A DNA stretch of 64,000 bases from an uncultured bacterium. Lineage in GTDB: Bacteria > Bacteroidota > Bacteroidia > Bacteroidales > Bacteroidaceae. Where the stretch lies: positions 1-64,000 of the forward strand of contig CAJMSQ010000007.1 in the NCBI GenBank assembly GCA_905216095.1. The letters run 5' to 3'. Numbering within the stretch: position 1 is the first letter of the stretch; the number at the start of each line of letters is the position of its first letter. Positions 1-8,700 of the stretch are shown piece after piece. Position numbers and translations under genes: made by a program. Below the pieces are notes generated by a model. The model was not told where the DNA came from. It made no database searches and saw only the letters and a program-made list of their open reading frames with translations.

Positions 1-57
1 GAACCAACGACCCCGAGATTACAAATCACGTGCTCTGGCCAACTGAGCTAAAGAGGC
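1..57 (-). tRNA. tRNA-Thr (UGU anticodon), 3' part cut by window edge
   Basis: Read on the minus strand, the sequence starts with the acceptor strand GCCTCTT, then TA, a D-arm with GCTC and GAGC, and an anticodon loop TTTGTAA, which places UGU as the anticodon (threonine). The variable region GGGTC and the start of the T-arm follow, and the window ends inside the T-arm. The anticodon stem has one T-T mismatch, which I also associate with this tRNA in Bacteroidetes. Its 5' end touches the SRP RNA region, so the two are probably co-transcribed. Confidence 0.88.
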
Positions 58-160
58 GGGTGGGTAAGCTCTCTGTATCGCGCCGCTACAACCAACTACC
101 TTTGCTGCGATCAAGCCCTGGAGGATTCGAAGGGAGCTGGCCGTACAGCACCTACCCGTT
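58..160 (-). ncRNA. ffs: Signal recognition particle RNA (4.5S, small bacterial type)
   Basis: On the minus strand this region folds as one long hairpin. GGGTAGG at the 5' end pairs with CTTACCC at the 3' end, CTGTA pairs with TACAG, and CCAGC pairs with GTTGG nearer the tip. The tip carries the SRP helix-8-like core CCAGGGC, a short loop TTGAT, then CGCAGCAAAGG, which corresponds to the family's conserved GGCAGCAAGG side. The RNA binds Ffh and targets nascent membrane and secreted proteins. A good promoter lies just upstream. The ends are estimated from the pairing. The identification rests on structure and the core motif, not a covariance-model search. Confidence 0.8.
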
Positions 161-169
161 TTCTGAGTG

Positions 170-201
170 CAAAAGTACGTATTTTTTTTTCTCTGACAAA
201 A
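170..201 (-). promoter_or_regulatory. Promoter of the SRP RNA / tRNA-Thr unit
   Basis: On the minus strand there is TTTTG (201-197), exactly 19 bases, then TACTTTTG (177-170). This matches the Bacteroidetes housekeeping promoter TTTG-N19-TAnnTTTG. The predicted transcription start falls about at 164, just before the 5' strand of the SRP hairpin. Confidence 0.8.
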
Positions 202-475
202 TTTTATTCAAAAAAGTAATGATTATTCCACTATGGACATCATCTTTGAATTTTGCCCCTTCATACGCACCTGTTCTCGTCATGGCGTATTCTCTCATTC
301 AACTTGACCTGCATCTTATTAGAAAATCCAGACAAGAAAATACAGGAAGAACAAGAATAACCGGCAAAAAACTGCAACCTATTCACTGCAATCAGATTGG
401 GTCAAAAGTAAAGAACACGGCACATTTTCGCATAATCTTATACTTTGCAAATGCAGCAATATTATTGTGTATGGC
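202..475. other. AT-rich intergenic stretch with no recognised feature
   Basis: Between the SRP RNA promoter and the dnaK terminator I see no convincing coding frame, RNA fold or repeat. Reading frames that cross it continue antisense into dnaK and have no matching protein family. Confidence 0.6.
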
Positions 476-528
476 AACAACAAGCAAAAGCGTGCAGCTC
501 AATGAGTTGCACGCTTTTGCTTGTTGTT
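476..528 (-). terminator. Terminator hairpin downstream of dnaK
   Basis: A perfect 21-base inverted repeat (476-496 against 508-528) surrounds an 11-base loop, about 24 bases past the dnaK stop codon. The 3' arm is T-rich in the minus-strand transcript (ends TTGTTGTT), although no separate T-run follows. Confidence 0.75.
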
Positions 529-551
529 TATTATCTGCCTCCTTATCGGAA

Positions 552-2459
552 TCATTTGACCTCCTCAAAGTCAGCATCCTGGATATCATCTTTGGCATTT
601 CCTCCGGACTGCTGACCGCCCTGGGAACCGGCATCGGGACCGGGCTGAGCACCCGTCTGCTGATACATCTGAGCACTGGCTGCCTGCCATGCGTTGTTAA
701 GTTCAGCCGTGGCAGCATCAATGGCGGAGAGGTCCTGAGACTTATGAGCTTCCTTCAGTTTGGAAAGGGCAGCCTCAATAACCGACTTCTTGTCGGCAGG
801 GAGTTTGTCGCCCAGCTCTTTCAACTGGTTCTCGGTCTGGAAAATCATAGAGTCGGCCTGATTGATTTTATCTACGCGCTCACGCTCCTTCTTGTCGGCC
901 TCGGCATTAGCTTCGGCCTCCGCCTTCATGCGGTCAATCTCCTCCTGACTCAAGCCACTGCTAGCCTCAATGCGGATAGCCTGTTCCTTACCGGTAGCTT
1001 TATCCTTGGCCGATACCTTAAGAATACCGTTAGCGTCAATGTCGAACGTCACCTCAATCTGAGGTACACCACGACGAGCGGGAGCAATACCTGCCAAGTT
1101 GAAACGGCCAATGCTCTTGTTATCGCGGGCGAACTGACGCTCTCCCTGCAATACGTGAATGGTAACCTCAGGCTGATTGTCTTCTGCTGTAGAGAACACC
1201 TGGCTCTTTTTGCAAGGAATTGTCGTATTGGCTTCGATGAGTTTTGTCATCACACCACCCAATGTCTCAATACCCATGGAAAGCGGAGTTACGTCGAGCA
1301 ATACGATGTCACCAACACCTTCTTCCTTATTAAGGATTGCACCTTGGATACTTGCACCTACAGCCACCACCTCATCGGGGTTCACACCCTTAGAGGGAGC
1401 TTTTCCGAAGAAATCCTGCACAAGTTGCTGTACAGCGGGAATACGGCTGGAGCCACCGACGAGAATCACCTCATCAATATCGCTTGTGCTGAGTCCTGCG
1501 TCCTTCAATGCGGCCTCACATGGAGCCTTGCAAGCCTGTATAAGACCATGAGCCAAAGCTTCAAACTTAGCACGGGTAAGCGTCTTGACCAAATGCTTGG
1601 GCACGCCACCAACCGGCATGATGTAAGGCAGGTTTATTTCTGTCGTAGTAGAGCTAGAAAGTTCAATCTTGGCTTTTTCTGCGGCTTCCTTAAGGCGCTG
1701 CATAGCCATGGGGTCAGCAGAGAGGTCTGCACCTTCGTCATTCTTGAATTCCTGAACAAGCCAGTCAATGATAACATGGTCAAAGTCATCACCACCCAAG
1801 TGTGTGTCACCATTAGTGGAGAGCACCTCGAACACACCGCCGCCAAACTCAAGGATTGATATATCAAACGTACCGCCACCGAGGTCGAACACGGCAATCT
1901 TCATATCCTTGTTAGCTTTGTCTATACCATAGGCAAGCGCAGCTGCCGTGGGCTCGTTTACAATACGCTTTACGTCAAGACCGGCGATCTGTCCTGCTTC
2001 CTTGGTAGCCTGACGCTGAGAGTCGCTGAAGTAGGCCGGTACGGTGATGACAGCTTCCGTGATTTCCTGTCCCAGATAATCCTCGGCTGTTTTCTTCATC
2101 TTCTGAAGTATCATAGCCGAAATCTCCTGCGGCGTATACTGGCGACCGTCCACATCCACACGAGGAGTGTTGTTATCACCACGAACTACCTTGTACGGAG
2201 TGCGGCTAATTTCTTTCTGCACTTGATCATAGGTCTCCCCCATGAAACGTTTAATAGAATAAATCGTGCGCTGAGGGTTTGTAATAGCCTGACGTTTGGC
2301 CGGGTCACCCACCTTCCGCTCGCCGCCTTCCACGAAAGCCACGATTGAAGGAGTTGTACGCTTGCCTTCACTGTTGGTGATTACGACAGGTTCATTACCT
2401 TCGAATACGGAAACGCAACTGTTGGTCGTTCCCAAGTCAATTCCAATAATCTTTCCCAT
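552..2459 (-). CDS. dnaK: Molecular chaperone DnaK (Hsp70)
   Basis: A cytoplasmic ATP-driven chaperone that binds exposed hydrophobic peptides with DnaJ and GrpE. The 635 residues match the usual length. The N-terminus [17 protein letters not shown] is the first phosphate-binding loop, and [16 protein letters not shown] near residue 190 is the second. The interdomain linker region contains [22 protein letters not shown] sequence (here [13 protein letters not shown]), and the tail ends in DADFEEVK, like other bacterial DnaK tails. Neither dnaJ nor grpE is adjacent, so this gene stands alone. Upstream is a sigma-54-like -24/-12 element with palindromic sites rather than an evident Bacteroidetes -7 box, which is unusual for dnaK. 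A strong hairpin ends the unit. Confidence 0.98.
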   Translation of the reverse strand: MGKIIGIDLGTTNSCVSVFEGNEPVVITNSEGKRTTPSIVAFVEGGERKVGDPAKRQAITNPQRTIYSIKRFMGETYDQVQKEISRTPYKVVRGDNNTPRVDVDGRQYTPQEISAMILQKMKKTAEDYLGQEITEAVITVPAYFSDSQRQATKEAGQIAGLDVKRIVNEPTAAALAYGIDKANKDMKIAVFDLGGGTFDISILEFGGGVFEVLSTNGDTHLGGDDFDHVIIDWLVQEFKNDEGADLSADPMAMQRLKEAAEKAKIELSSSTTTEINLPYIMPVGGVPKHLVKTLTRAKFEALAHGLIQACKAPCEAALKDAGLSTSDIDEVILVGGSSRIPAVQQLVQDFFGKAPSKGVNPDEVVAVGASIQGAILNKEEGVGDIVLLDVTPLSMGIETLGGVMTKLIEANTTIPCKKSQVFSTAEDNQPEVTIHVLQGERQFARDNKSIGRFNLAGIAPARRGVPQIEVTFDIDANGILKVSAKDKATGKEQAIRIEASSGLSQEEIDRMKAEAEANAEADKKERERVDKINQADSMIFQTENQLKELGDKLPADKKSVIEAALSKLKEAHKSQDLSAIDAATAELNNAWQAASAQMYQQTGAQPGPDAGSQGGQQSGGNAKDDIQDADFEEVK

Positions 2460-2504
2460 AATTGTATTATTTTTATTTGTTATTTAATTCTTTATTTATA
2501 TACT

Positions 2505-2520
2505 ACATGGATGTCCATGT
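2505..2520. promoter_or_regulatory. Palindrome in the dnaK 5' untranslated region
   Basis: ACATGGA-TG-TCCATGT forms two perfect 7-base arms. It lies about 5 to 20 bases after the predicted start of the dnaK transcript, so it could be an operator for a repressor or a small RNA hairpin in the leader. No regulator is identified. Confidence 0.5.
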
Positions 2521-2524
2521 GTAT

Positions 2525-2551
2525 GCCCTGTTATTTGCAAGGAACATGCCA
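2525..2551 (-). promoter_or_regulatory. Sigma-54-type (-24/-12) promoter upstream of dnaK
   Basis: On the minus strand TGGCATG is followed by TTCC and TTGCA. The GG and GC pairs have the exact spacing of the sigma-54 consensus TGGCACG-N4-TTGC, with one mismatch in the core. The predicted start near 2525 leaves a leader of about 66 bases before the dnaK ATG. I did not find a TAnnTTTG box at a suitable place. Whether RpoN drives it is inference. Confidence 0.55.
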
Positions 2552-2555
2552 AAAC

Positions 2556-2597
2556 TGACAACTTTCTACGAAAAATATCGCACATGACATTTTGTCA
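2556..2597. promoter_or_regulatory. Candidate activator sites upstream of the dnaK promoter
   Basis: TGACA-TTT-TGTCA (2585-2597) is a perfect palindrome with 5-base arms. A further TGACA half-site lies at 2556-2560. They sit about 30 to 70 bases upstream of the predicted sigma-54 start, where an enhancer-binding protein or another activator could bind. The region also lies in the short gap after truA. Confidence 0.4.
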
Positions 2598-2673
2598 GAC
2601 ACAAAGAGCTATCAAGGCAGCCTTTTGCATCGACGCAGCACATCCTTATGGGAAAGAAAAATCTTTGGATTCC

Positions 2674-3438
2674 TTACTTTATACCTTCCTTGTCCATGAA
2701 AATATGGTCGGGATAGGATATGGCAACCAAAGAAAGAGCATTACCCGGTACAGACTCACCGGCAGAACATCTGTTCTTGTCGGTAATGACCTGACAGAAT
2801 TCTTCCACACTCATCCGATTGCGCCCTACCTCCAGCAATGTGCCGACAATGGCGCGCACCATGTTACGCAGGAAACGGTCGGCCGTAATTTCAAAACGCC
2901 ACAAGTCATCCTCAACCTGAACCCAACGGGCTGATTCGACGTGGCAGATGTTTGTCTTCGTATCAGTGTGCGTTTTGCTGAAACTGGTAAAATCCTCAAA
3001 ATCACAGAGCCTGCTTGCAGCTGTATTCATTAGTCCGAAATCAGGGGTAAAAAACAGCCGCGTGGCAAAATGACGGCGGAAAGGATTCTTCTTCGTATAG
3101 ACAAAATAATGATACGTCCGGCCGGTCGCATCAAATCGGGCATGGGCGTTGTCGCATACTCGGATAATCCTGCTGACAGCTATGTCGGGAGGCAGCAGCC
3201 GACAGAGTTTATCACTAAGATATTGGTTATCGAATGTTGCCGACGTATCAAAATGCCCCATCATCATGGATGCGTGTACTCCGGCATCAGTTCGTCCGGC
3301 ACCCACTACTTGTATGTCTTCGCGCAACAGTGTACTCAGTGCACGATTGAGACGTTGTTGTACGCTGTCGGCATTGGGTTGAATCTGCCAACCATGATAG
3401 GCGGTCCCGTCGTATGAGAATTGTATGAAGAAACGCAT
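2674..3438 (-). CDS. truA: tRNA pseudouridine synthase A
   Basis: Converts uridines 38-40 in tRNA anticodon stems to pseudouridine. The 254 residues have the TruA start MRFFIQFSYDGTAYHGWQ and the catalytic motif GAGRTDAGVHA (near residues 47-57), where the aspartate of RTDAGV is the nucleophile. RFLRNMVRAIVGTLLEVG near the C-terminus is another family block. The gene lies downstream of the rpsF-rpsR-rplI operon in the same direction, about 100 bases after rplI with a hairpin between, so it may have read-through or its own promoter. Its stop is about 215 bases before the dnaK start. Confidence 0.96.
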   Translation of the reverse strand: MRFFIQFSYDGTAYHGWQIQPNADSVQQRLNRALSTLLREDIQVVGAGRTDAGVHASMMMGHFDTSATFDNQYLSDKLCRLLPPDIAVSRIIRVCDNAHARFDATGRTYHYFVYTKKNPFRRHFATRLFFTPDFGLMNTAASRLCDFEDFTSFSKTHTDTKTNICHVESARWVQVEDDLWRFEITADRFLRNMVRAIVGTLLEVGRNRMSVEEFCQVITDKNRCSAGESVPGNALSLVAISYPDHIFMDKEGIK

Positions 3439-3477
3439 AAGTTTAGAATGAATATAATGAATGGGGAATAAGAACGA

Positions 3478-3510
3478 ATCGGTGCCGTACCGAAATGGTG
3501 CGACACCGAT
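3478..3510 (-). terminator. Hairpin downstream of rplI
   Basis: ATCGGTG (3478-3484) pairs with CACCGAT (3504-3510), about 26 bases past the rplI stop, with a further short inner stem. No clear T-run follows, so it may be a weak terminator or a processing hairpin. Confidence 0.45.
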
Positions 3511-3536
3511 ATTATTATAGTGTTTTAAGAAATGTC

Positions 3537-3986
3537 TCAGGCTTCTTCAGCTACAACCTCGAAAGGAACTTCGGCTGAAACTTCCTTATGAAGTTTGATG
3601 GTAGCCTTATAGCTGCCAACCTCTTTGACATCTTTCACAACGATAGCCTTGCGATCGATTTCGAAACCAAGTTTTCCGAGTTCTTCGGCAATGTGCAGAC
3701 TGTTTACAGAGCCATAAATGGCACCGGTAGCACTTACCTTTGTCATTATCTTGATGGTTTCTACCGCATTGAGCTTTTCGGCAAGAGCCAAAGCATCATT
3801 CTTAATTTTCTCAAGTTTGTGAGCGCGTTGCTTCAAGTTTTCAGCCAACACTTTCTTGGCAGCTTCCGAAGCAATGACAGCCTTGCCCGTAGGGATGAGG
3901 TAATTGCGACCGTAACCGCTCTTTACGTTTACGACATCGTCCTTGTAACCCAAACCGTGTACGTTTTCTTTCAAAATGAGTTCCAT
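3537..3986 (-). CDS. rplI: 50S ribosomal protein L9
   Basis: A large-subunit protein that binds 23S rRNA near the L1 stalk base and helps keep the reading frame. The 149 residues match the family. The N-terminal domain has MELILKENVHGLGYKDDVV and the signature GYGRNYLIPTGKAV. A long helix (around residues 45-75) links to the C-terminal domain. It is the third gene of the S6-S18-L9 operon, 16 bases after rpsR, an order conserved in many bacteria. Confidence 0.98.
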   Translation of the reverse strand: MELILKENVHGLGYKDDVVNVKSGYGRNYLIPTGKAVIASEAAKKVLAENLKQRAHKLEKIKNDALALAEKLNAVETIKIMTKVSATGAIYGSVNSLHIAEELGKLGFEIDRKAIVVKDVKEVGSYKATIKLHKEVSAEVPFEVVAEEA

Positions 3987-4002
3987 ATCTTATACCTCCT
4001 TT

Positions 4003-4272
4003 TTATTTCATCAAATCGGTTACGAAAGGAAGCAAGGCCAAGTGGCGTGCACGCTTGACGGCCTGTGCCACGCGACGCTGATACTTCAAAGAAGTTCCAG
4101 TGATGCGACGGGGCAGAATCTTACCCTGCTCGTTCAAGAACTTTTTCAAGAATTCGGGATCCTTGTAGTCAATATACTTGATTCCGCTCTTCTTGAAGCG
4201 GCAATATTTCTTTTTCCGAACGTCCACGGTGGGCGGGGTCAAGTAACGGATTTCAGATTGTGCTTGTGCCAT
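4003..4272 (-). CDS. rpsR: 30S ribosomal protein S18
   Basis: A small-subunit platform protein that works with S6 on the central domain of 16S rRNA. The 89 residues contain [19 protein letters not shown] and the signature [27 protein letters not shown]. It starts 3 bases after the rpsF stop, so translation is probably coupled. Confidence 0.98.
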   Translation of the reverse strand: MAQAQSEIRYLTPPTVDVRKKKYCRFKKSGIKYIDYKDPEFLKKFLNEQGKILPRRITGTSLKYQRRVAQAVKRARHLALLPFVTDLMK

Positions 4273-4275
4273 GGT

Positions 4276-4617
4276 TTAGTCCTCCTTAGTTTTTTTGTTG
4301 TTACGACGCTTTTCCGCATACAGGGCGGCATACTTCTCTAACTTCACGGTGAGGAAACGAATTACGCGTTCGTCACGGCGATAACCGATTTCAAGCTTGT
4401 CGATAACGTGCGGCTCAGCCTTGAATTCCAACAACTGATAGAAACCGGTGGACTTCTTCTCGATGGGATAAGCCATTTTCTTGAGGCCCCAGTTCTCTTC
4501 ATTGATAATCTCAGCGCCCTCGGCGGTAAGAATACCCTTGAATTTTTCGACCGTCTCCTTCATCTGTTGTTCAGACAAAACGGGAGTCATAATGAAAACG
4601 GTCTCGTACTGATTCAT
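4276..4617 (-). CDS. rpsF: 30S ribosomal protein S6
   Basis: Binds S18 in the small-subunit platform. I start at the ATG at 4617 ([14 protein letters not shown]), giving 113 residues, because this matches S6 proteins. The reading frame stays open upstream but runs through the promoter. Another ATG lies immediately before (4620-4618), so a one-residue longer form is possible. [26 protein letters not shown] is the C-terminal part of the family fold and a lysine-rich tail follows. First gene of the rpsF-rpsR-rplI operon. Confidence 0.96.
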   Translation of the reverse strand: MNQYETVFIMTPVLSEQQMKETVEKFKGILTAEGAEIINEENWGLKKMAYPIEKKSTGFYQLLEFKAEPHVIDKLEIGYRRDERVIRFLTVKLEKYAALYAEKRRNNKKTKED

Positions 4618-4663
4618 CATACTTGTTAAATGAATATTGTGTTTTATTTGCAAAATTGCGGCG

Positions 4664-4694
4664 CAAAGATACGAATTTGAATTTATTCCACAAA
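4664..4694 (-). promoter_or_regulatory. Promoter of the rpsF-rpsR-rplI operon
   Basis: TTTG (4694-4691), 19 bases and TATCTTTG (4671-4664) on the minus strand match the Bacteroidetes consensus exactly. The start would be near 4658, leaving a leader of about 40 bases before rpsF. Position and orientation also fix the rpsF start downstream of it. Confidence 0.85.
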
Positions 4695-5026
4695 GAACAT
4701 ATAGGCTTTTTCTCATTACATGTTCTTCAAAAACGCTCCAGACATCCAAAAAAATTACGATTTTGCAACTAAACACTGTTAGCGACCTGATTATTTATTA
4801 AAACAAATGCTATTTATTTGGTCGTATCAAATCATGTTCGTACCTTCATACTCATGAACAACAAGCCAATAATATAACAATCATTTTGCGCGGACAGTCC
4901 CAAACAGACAGACAAATTTAAAGCGTATTCGTAAAACCGATAAAGAAGACAAAAAGGCTTACAGAGAGCGATATTAGCATTGATGCTCTCCAATGAACCG
5001 AGATAAAAAAGGATAAAGTAGAAAAA
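4695..5026. other. AT-rich divergent intergenic region
   Basis: This gap separates rpsF (minus) from the deacylase gene (plus). I see no clear -33/-7 promoter for the plus-strand gene. GAGAGC and GCTCTC near 4967-4993 could form a small stem just before that gene. No coding frame here looks real. Confidence 0.5.
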
Positions 5027-5572
5027 ATGAAAACAATCGAATTTATAGGGCATCCTCCATACAGAGAGGATATGGAAGAAGTTGAGAAGGAGACATACCG
5101 TTTCCTTGACAACCTTACCATCAAATATCATACAATATGTCATGATGCGATATTCAGTATGAAAGAATGCAAGGATATGGAACAAGCATTAAGAGCCATC
5201 ATACCCAAGAATCTTTTCTTGTGCAACAGGCAGAAAACACAATTTTATTTGCTTATGATGCCCGGAGAAAAAGCATTCAACCCCAAACAACTTTCTGCGG
5301 ACTTAGGATGCCCACATCTGTCTTTTGCAGACGAAAGACAAATGGTAGGCATGCTTGGCGTCCATCCGGGTGCAGTGTCGCCAATGGGATTGATACACGA
5401 ACACGACAAAAAAGTTCTACCGGTAATAGACCGAGCACTTATCCAATATGAATACATAGGTTGTCACCCTTGTGTCAATACCGCTACCATCAGATTGAAA
5501 ACAGCAGACCTATTGAACAGAATAATACCCGAATCAGGTCATCATTATAGGATAGTCGATCTGAAGCCGTAA
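5027..5572 (+). CDS. Prolyl-tRNA deacylase of the YbaK/ProX family
   Basis: Related to trans-editing enzymes that hydrolyse mischarged tRNA-Pro (alanyl- or cysteinyl-). The 181 residues form one YbaK/aa-tRNA-deacylase domain. The visible blocks are FLCNRQKTQFYLLMMPGEK (about residues 64-82), LSFADERQMVGMLGVHPGAVSPMGLIHE (about 97-125) and the C-terminal GCHPCVNTATIRLKTADLL. The conserved lysine in KTQFYLL is present. The gene and its flanks are clearly more AT-rich than the ribosomal and valS genes around it and use AGA, ATA and TTA codons more freely, which suggests acquisition. The substrate is inferred from family; no proS is nearby. Confidence 0.8.
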   Translation: MKTIEFIGHPPYREDMEEVEKETYRFLDNLTIKYHTICHDAIFSMKECKDMEQALRAIIPKNLFLCNRQKTQFYLLMMPGEKAFNPKQLSADLGCPHLSFADERQMVGMLGVHPGAVSPMGLIHEHDKKVLPVIDRALIQYEYIGCHPCVNTATIRLKTADLLNRIIPESGHHYRIVDLKP

Positions 5573-5670
5573 TGACGGAACAGCAAGAGGCATCCATGTA
5601 CCATACGCGACTTCATGACAATCCATATAGAGGACATCTGTTCCAAAACTACATATAATTTCATAAAGAA

Positions 5671-5701
5671 TCCGCTCCGTATGATTGATATACGGAGCGG
5701 A
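5671..5701. terminator. Bidirectional terminator between convergent genes
   Basis: A perfect 12-base stem (5671-5682 with 5690-5701) and a 7-base loop lie between the deacylase gene and the convergent GH84 gene. CTTTATT follows on the plus strand and TTCTTTAT on the minus strand, so it could serve both. Confidence 0.7.
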
Positions 5702-5769
5702 CTTTATTCAAGGTTCAGGTACCTCTTCTATACGAGAGTTCTTTAGCCCAACCTATCGTTAATGTCTCT

Positions 5770-8700
5770 TCATTTGAAGAAGACCTTGTACGTGGCATTT
5801 CGGCCATCCGACAAAGAAACCTTCACGATATGCACGTTGTCGGAAGTTGCCGTTACGGGCACTTGTGCCTGCTTTACACCGGACAGTTTCTGCGAAAGCA
5901 CCATCTTGCCGGCGGGGGTATAGACATTGACGGCAGCAATTCCCTCGGGGGAGGAAACAAACAGTCTGTTACCCTCTACACGCAGTTGGGTTGAGGATTG
6001 TCCCTCTACAAACCGTATACCTGTAATCTCCGGTTCCTTGGCGTCATCAAGGACTTCCACGATTTCATAAATAATCGGAGCTTGGAATCCCGCCCATGCA
6101 ATATGCAAACCTATGGCATCCTTATACTCTGTCAGATCCACTACCTGCTTATAGTCTGTCAAATCAGCCACATGGTATCCCACACTGCCCGGACTACTGG
6201 CAACCTTAACACTCAACATGGCCTTTCTTTCGGCTGAATTATCCAAGTCCTGATAAATCACAACAGACTTGACGGGATATCGTTGCTGGAAATAGTAATT
6301 AATCCACTGTATAGTAGGTGCAACCGGCATACTTGTATGCGCAAGGGCGTCAGTCAGTTCCGTCACTTCCTTTTCATCGAAAGACACACACTTTTCCTTA
6401 ACCACATCCTGCTTGTATTCAATCTCATACAGACGCATCCACTTGTTGGTATTGGCCTCCACCAATCGCAGGCGGATGAACTTTATATTTGTGTCAGGCT
6501 GATTGTTCACGAAATCGCAATAGCTTACCTCAGAGGAATAAGACTTCACCTGCGGCAGGCTCATCGTGAAGTCCGTCGTATAGTTACCCTTCACCGTGAG
6601 TGCCGTCCAAGTGTTGCCATCGGCCGAGACCTCCACACGTCCTTTGTTCATGTAGTCGCCGTTTACGGTTCCCACATATAAGCGCACTTCGGATATTTTG
6701 GCCGGACTGGCAAGCTGAAGCGTATAAGCATCATTATTCTGCTGGTTGCGCTTGAGACAGCAATAGGTATCATATCTACCATCAGCCAAGAATTCTTTGG
6801 TGTGTCCTTCGTAAATTTCTCCGGAAGGGATTGTTACTGCCTCTGTAACGGCCTCCACCGCAGGCTTCACCGAGAAAGAAGCGCTACTTGTGGGGAAAAA
6901 TCTAAGCGTTCTGGGCGTATCGGACTCGTTCTTTATACACATGAATTTGACAAAGTCAGACATCATCGTTTCCTTGTCCGAATATTTCACCCACGTATAA
7001 CCGTCGCCGGAATATAATACCGTATAGTTGGCTATAATCGTATCGGCAATCGTCACATCATCCAGTCTCACGGGACGAGGCAGGGATATACCGACATACT
7101 GGTTCTTTTCGAGTTTGTTTGTAGAGCGGAAGATAAAGACAGATCCGTCATTGTTCGTAGTACAAGTACCTTGCGCGCCCTCAATGTTGGAGAAGAATGT
7201 CGCTTTCGTTTCTGCGGACTGTTTGAAATAACCTTCCATGGACCTTTCTTTCATGAACTTGACGAAAGGTTCGAGTCCCGAGCTGGCAGTCATGGCCTGA
7301 TTGTAGGAAACAGAGATACCACTGCCCATTCCCTCAAGAGCCGCTACGGTGTAATTGGCATCCGTATCTATCTTGTTGATGAGTGTCGCATGAGGAGCAT
7401 ACTTTTCCCATTTTTCGCCCTGCTCATTCTCTTCCATGTTGAGCAATTCCTGGAATGCGACAGACGAGGCTGCCATCTGCTTCAACTTCAGAAGCCAAGG
7501 CTTAAGGTCGTTGTAGAGCAGTCTGTCACTTTCATTTTCGGAATCTTTCCAGGCCTCAAGCTCCGTGCAGGCTGCAACGATTTTTTTCAGCCGCTCCTTC
7601 AAAGCCGTATCCGAATAATTGCCGCCGCTGATCTGAGTCTTATAATTGTCTATCAGGGACTGCAGGTCAGCAGTTTCACCATAACGCAGATATTCTGCCA
7701 GGAATCTATAAGTTTCGGCCTTCTCCTTGCCGACGATTGCCGGGAAAGAAGCCTCCCAACTGCTCTTGTTGTCAAAGCCGGAAGTATTCCAAGCATAGTT
7801 GGCTACACTGAAGAGAGGAATTTTCGCAACTTCTCCCTGCTGCATCGGGTTACTTACGATACCGCAACCGTTCAGCAACTCTTCCGGAAGCCGTGAGTTG
7901 TTGCTGATGGCAGGCATATCGACGAAGTTCGTATAAGTATCCATCGGGAATATACGTGCATCGGCATTGTCGTTACACGGATAATTCCACCACCATCCGG
8001 CATCACGTCCCAAATACTGCTTCACCTGATTGAGGTCACTGCTGTTGGGAACGCTCCACACGCCCCATCCGGTGGTATAGATGGTCACATTGTTGGGTGT
8101 TGCGGCCAAGGCCTCGAAGAAAGCCTTACGCTGCGCCTCACCGCCACCGGCAAACGCGGAGCAATAAATCTGAGGAACGAAATGCAAAGGCTGGACCGTA
8201 TCGGCCGGAACCGCATCCGCAGTATTGTATTTCGCTTCCAAAGCACGCTGTATCTCCGTTACACGGTCGGCATTGAGTTTATAACCGGCATCGTCGCTCG
8301 GGATACTCACGTCATCCACGAAGACAGCGAACTGCCGCACGCCGAGTTGATACATCTTGTCGAACTTGGACATGATGTCCTCTACTACGGTATTGCTGCC
8401 CAGGAAGTTGTTACCCGGATGTATCGCCCAGATAAAGTTCACTTTCGTGTCGTGCGACATTTCCGAAAGCTCACTAATCATGTCCTGAGACAGCCATCCG
8501 TTCTTCTCCTGCTCGGCCGTAAGCGTGGTGGGATAGGCATCCTGCCACTTTTCGGAATGATACGGATCACTCTTTGCGCCATAAAGATAAGTATTCATCT
8601 TGTTGCGCATCATGAACTTCATGAGGTCTTTCTTTACGCTTATCGAATAAGGATAACCATAGTATCCCTCCACAATGCCACGGCTTTGCTGGTCGGCATA

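Noticed and set aside
30..1859. Long open frame through the SRP RNA region and opposite dnaK
   Set aside because: It crosses RNA genes and a terminator and shows no recognisable domain; the opposite frame is clearly DnaK.
4832..5185. Open frame on the minus strand opposite the deacylase start
   Set aside because: Hydrophobic shadow of an AT-rich region; no motif and no promoter.
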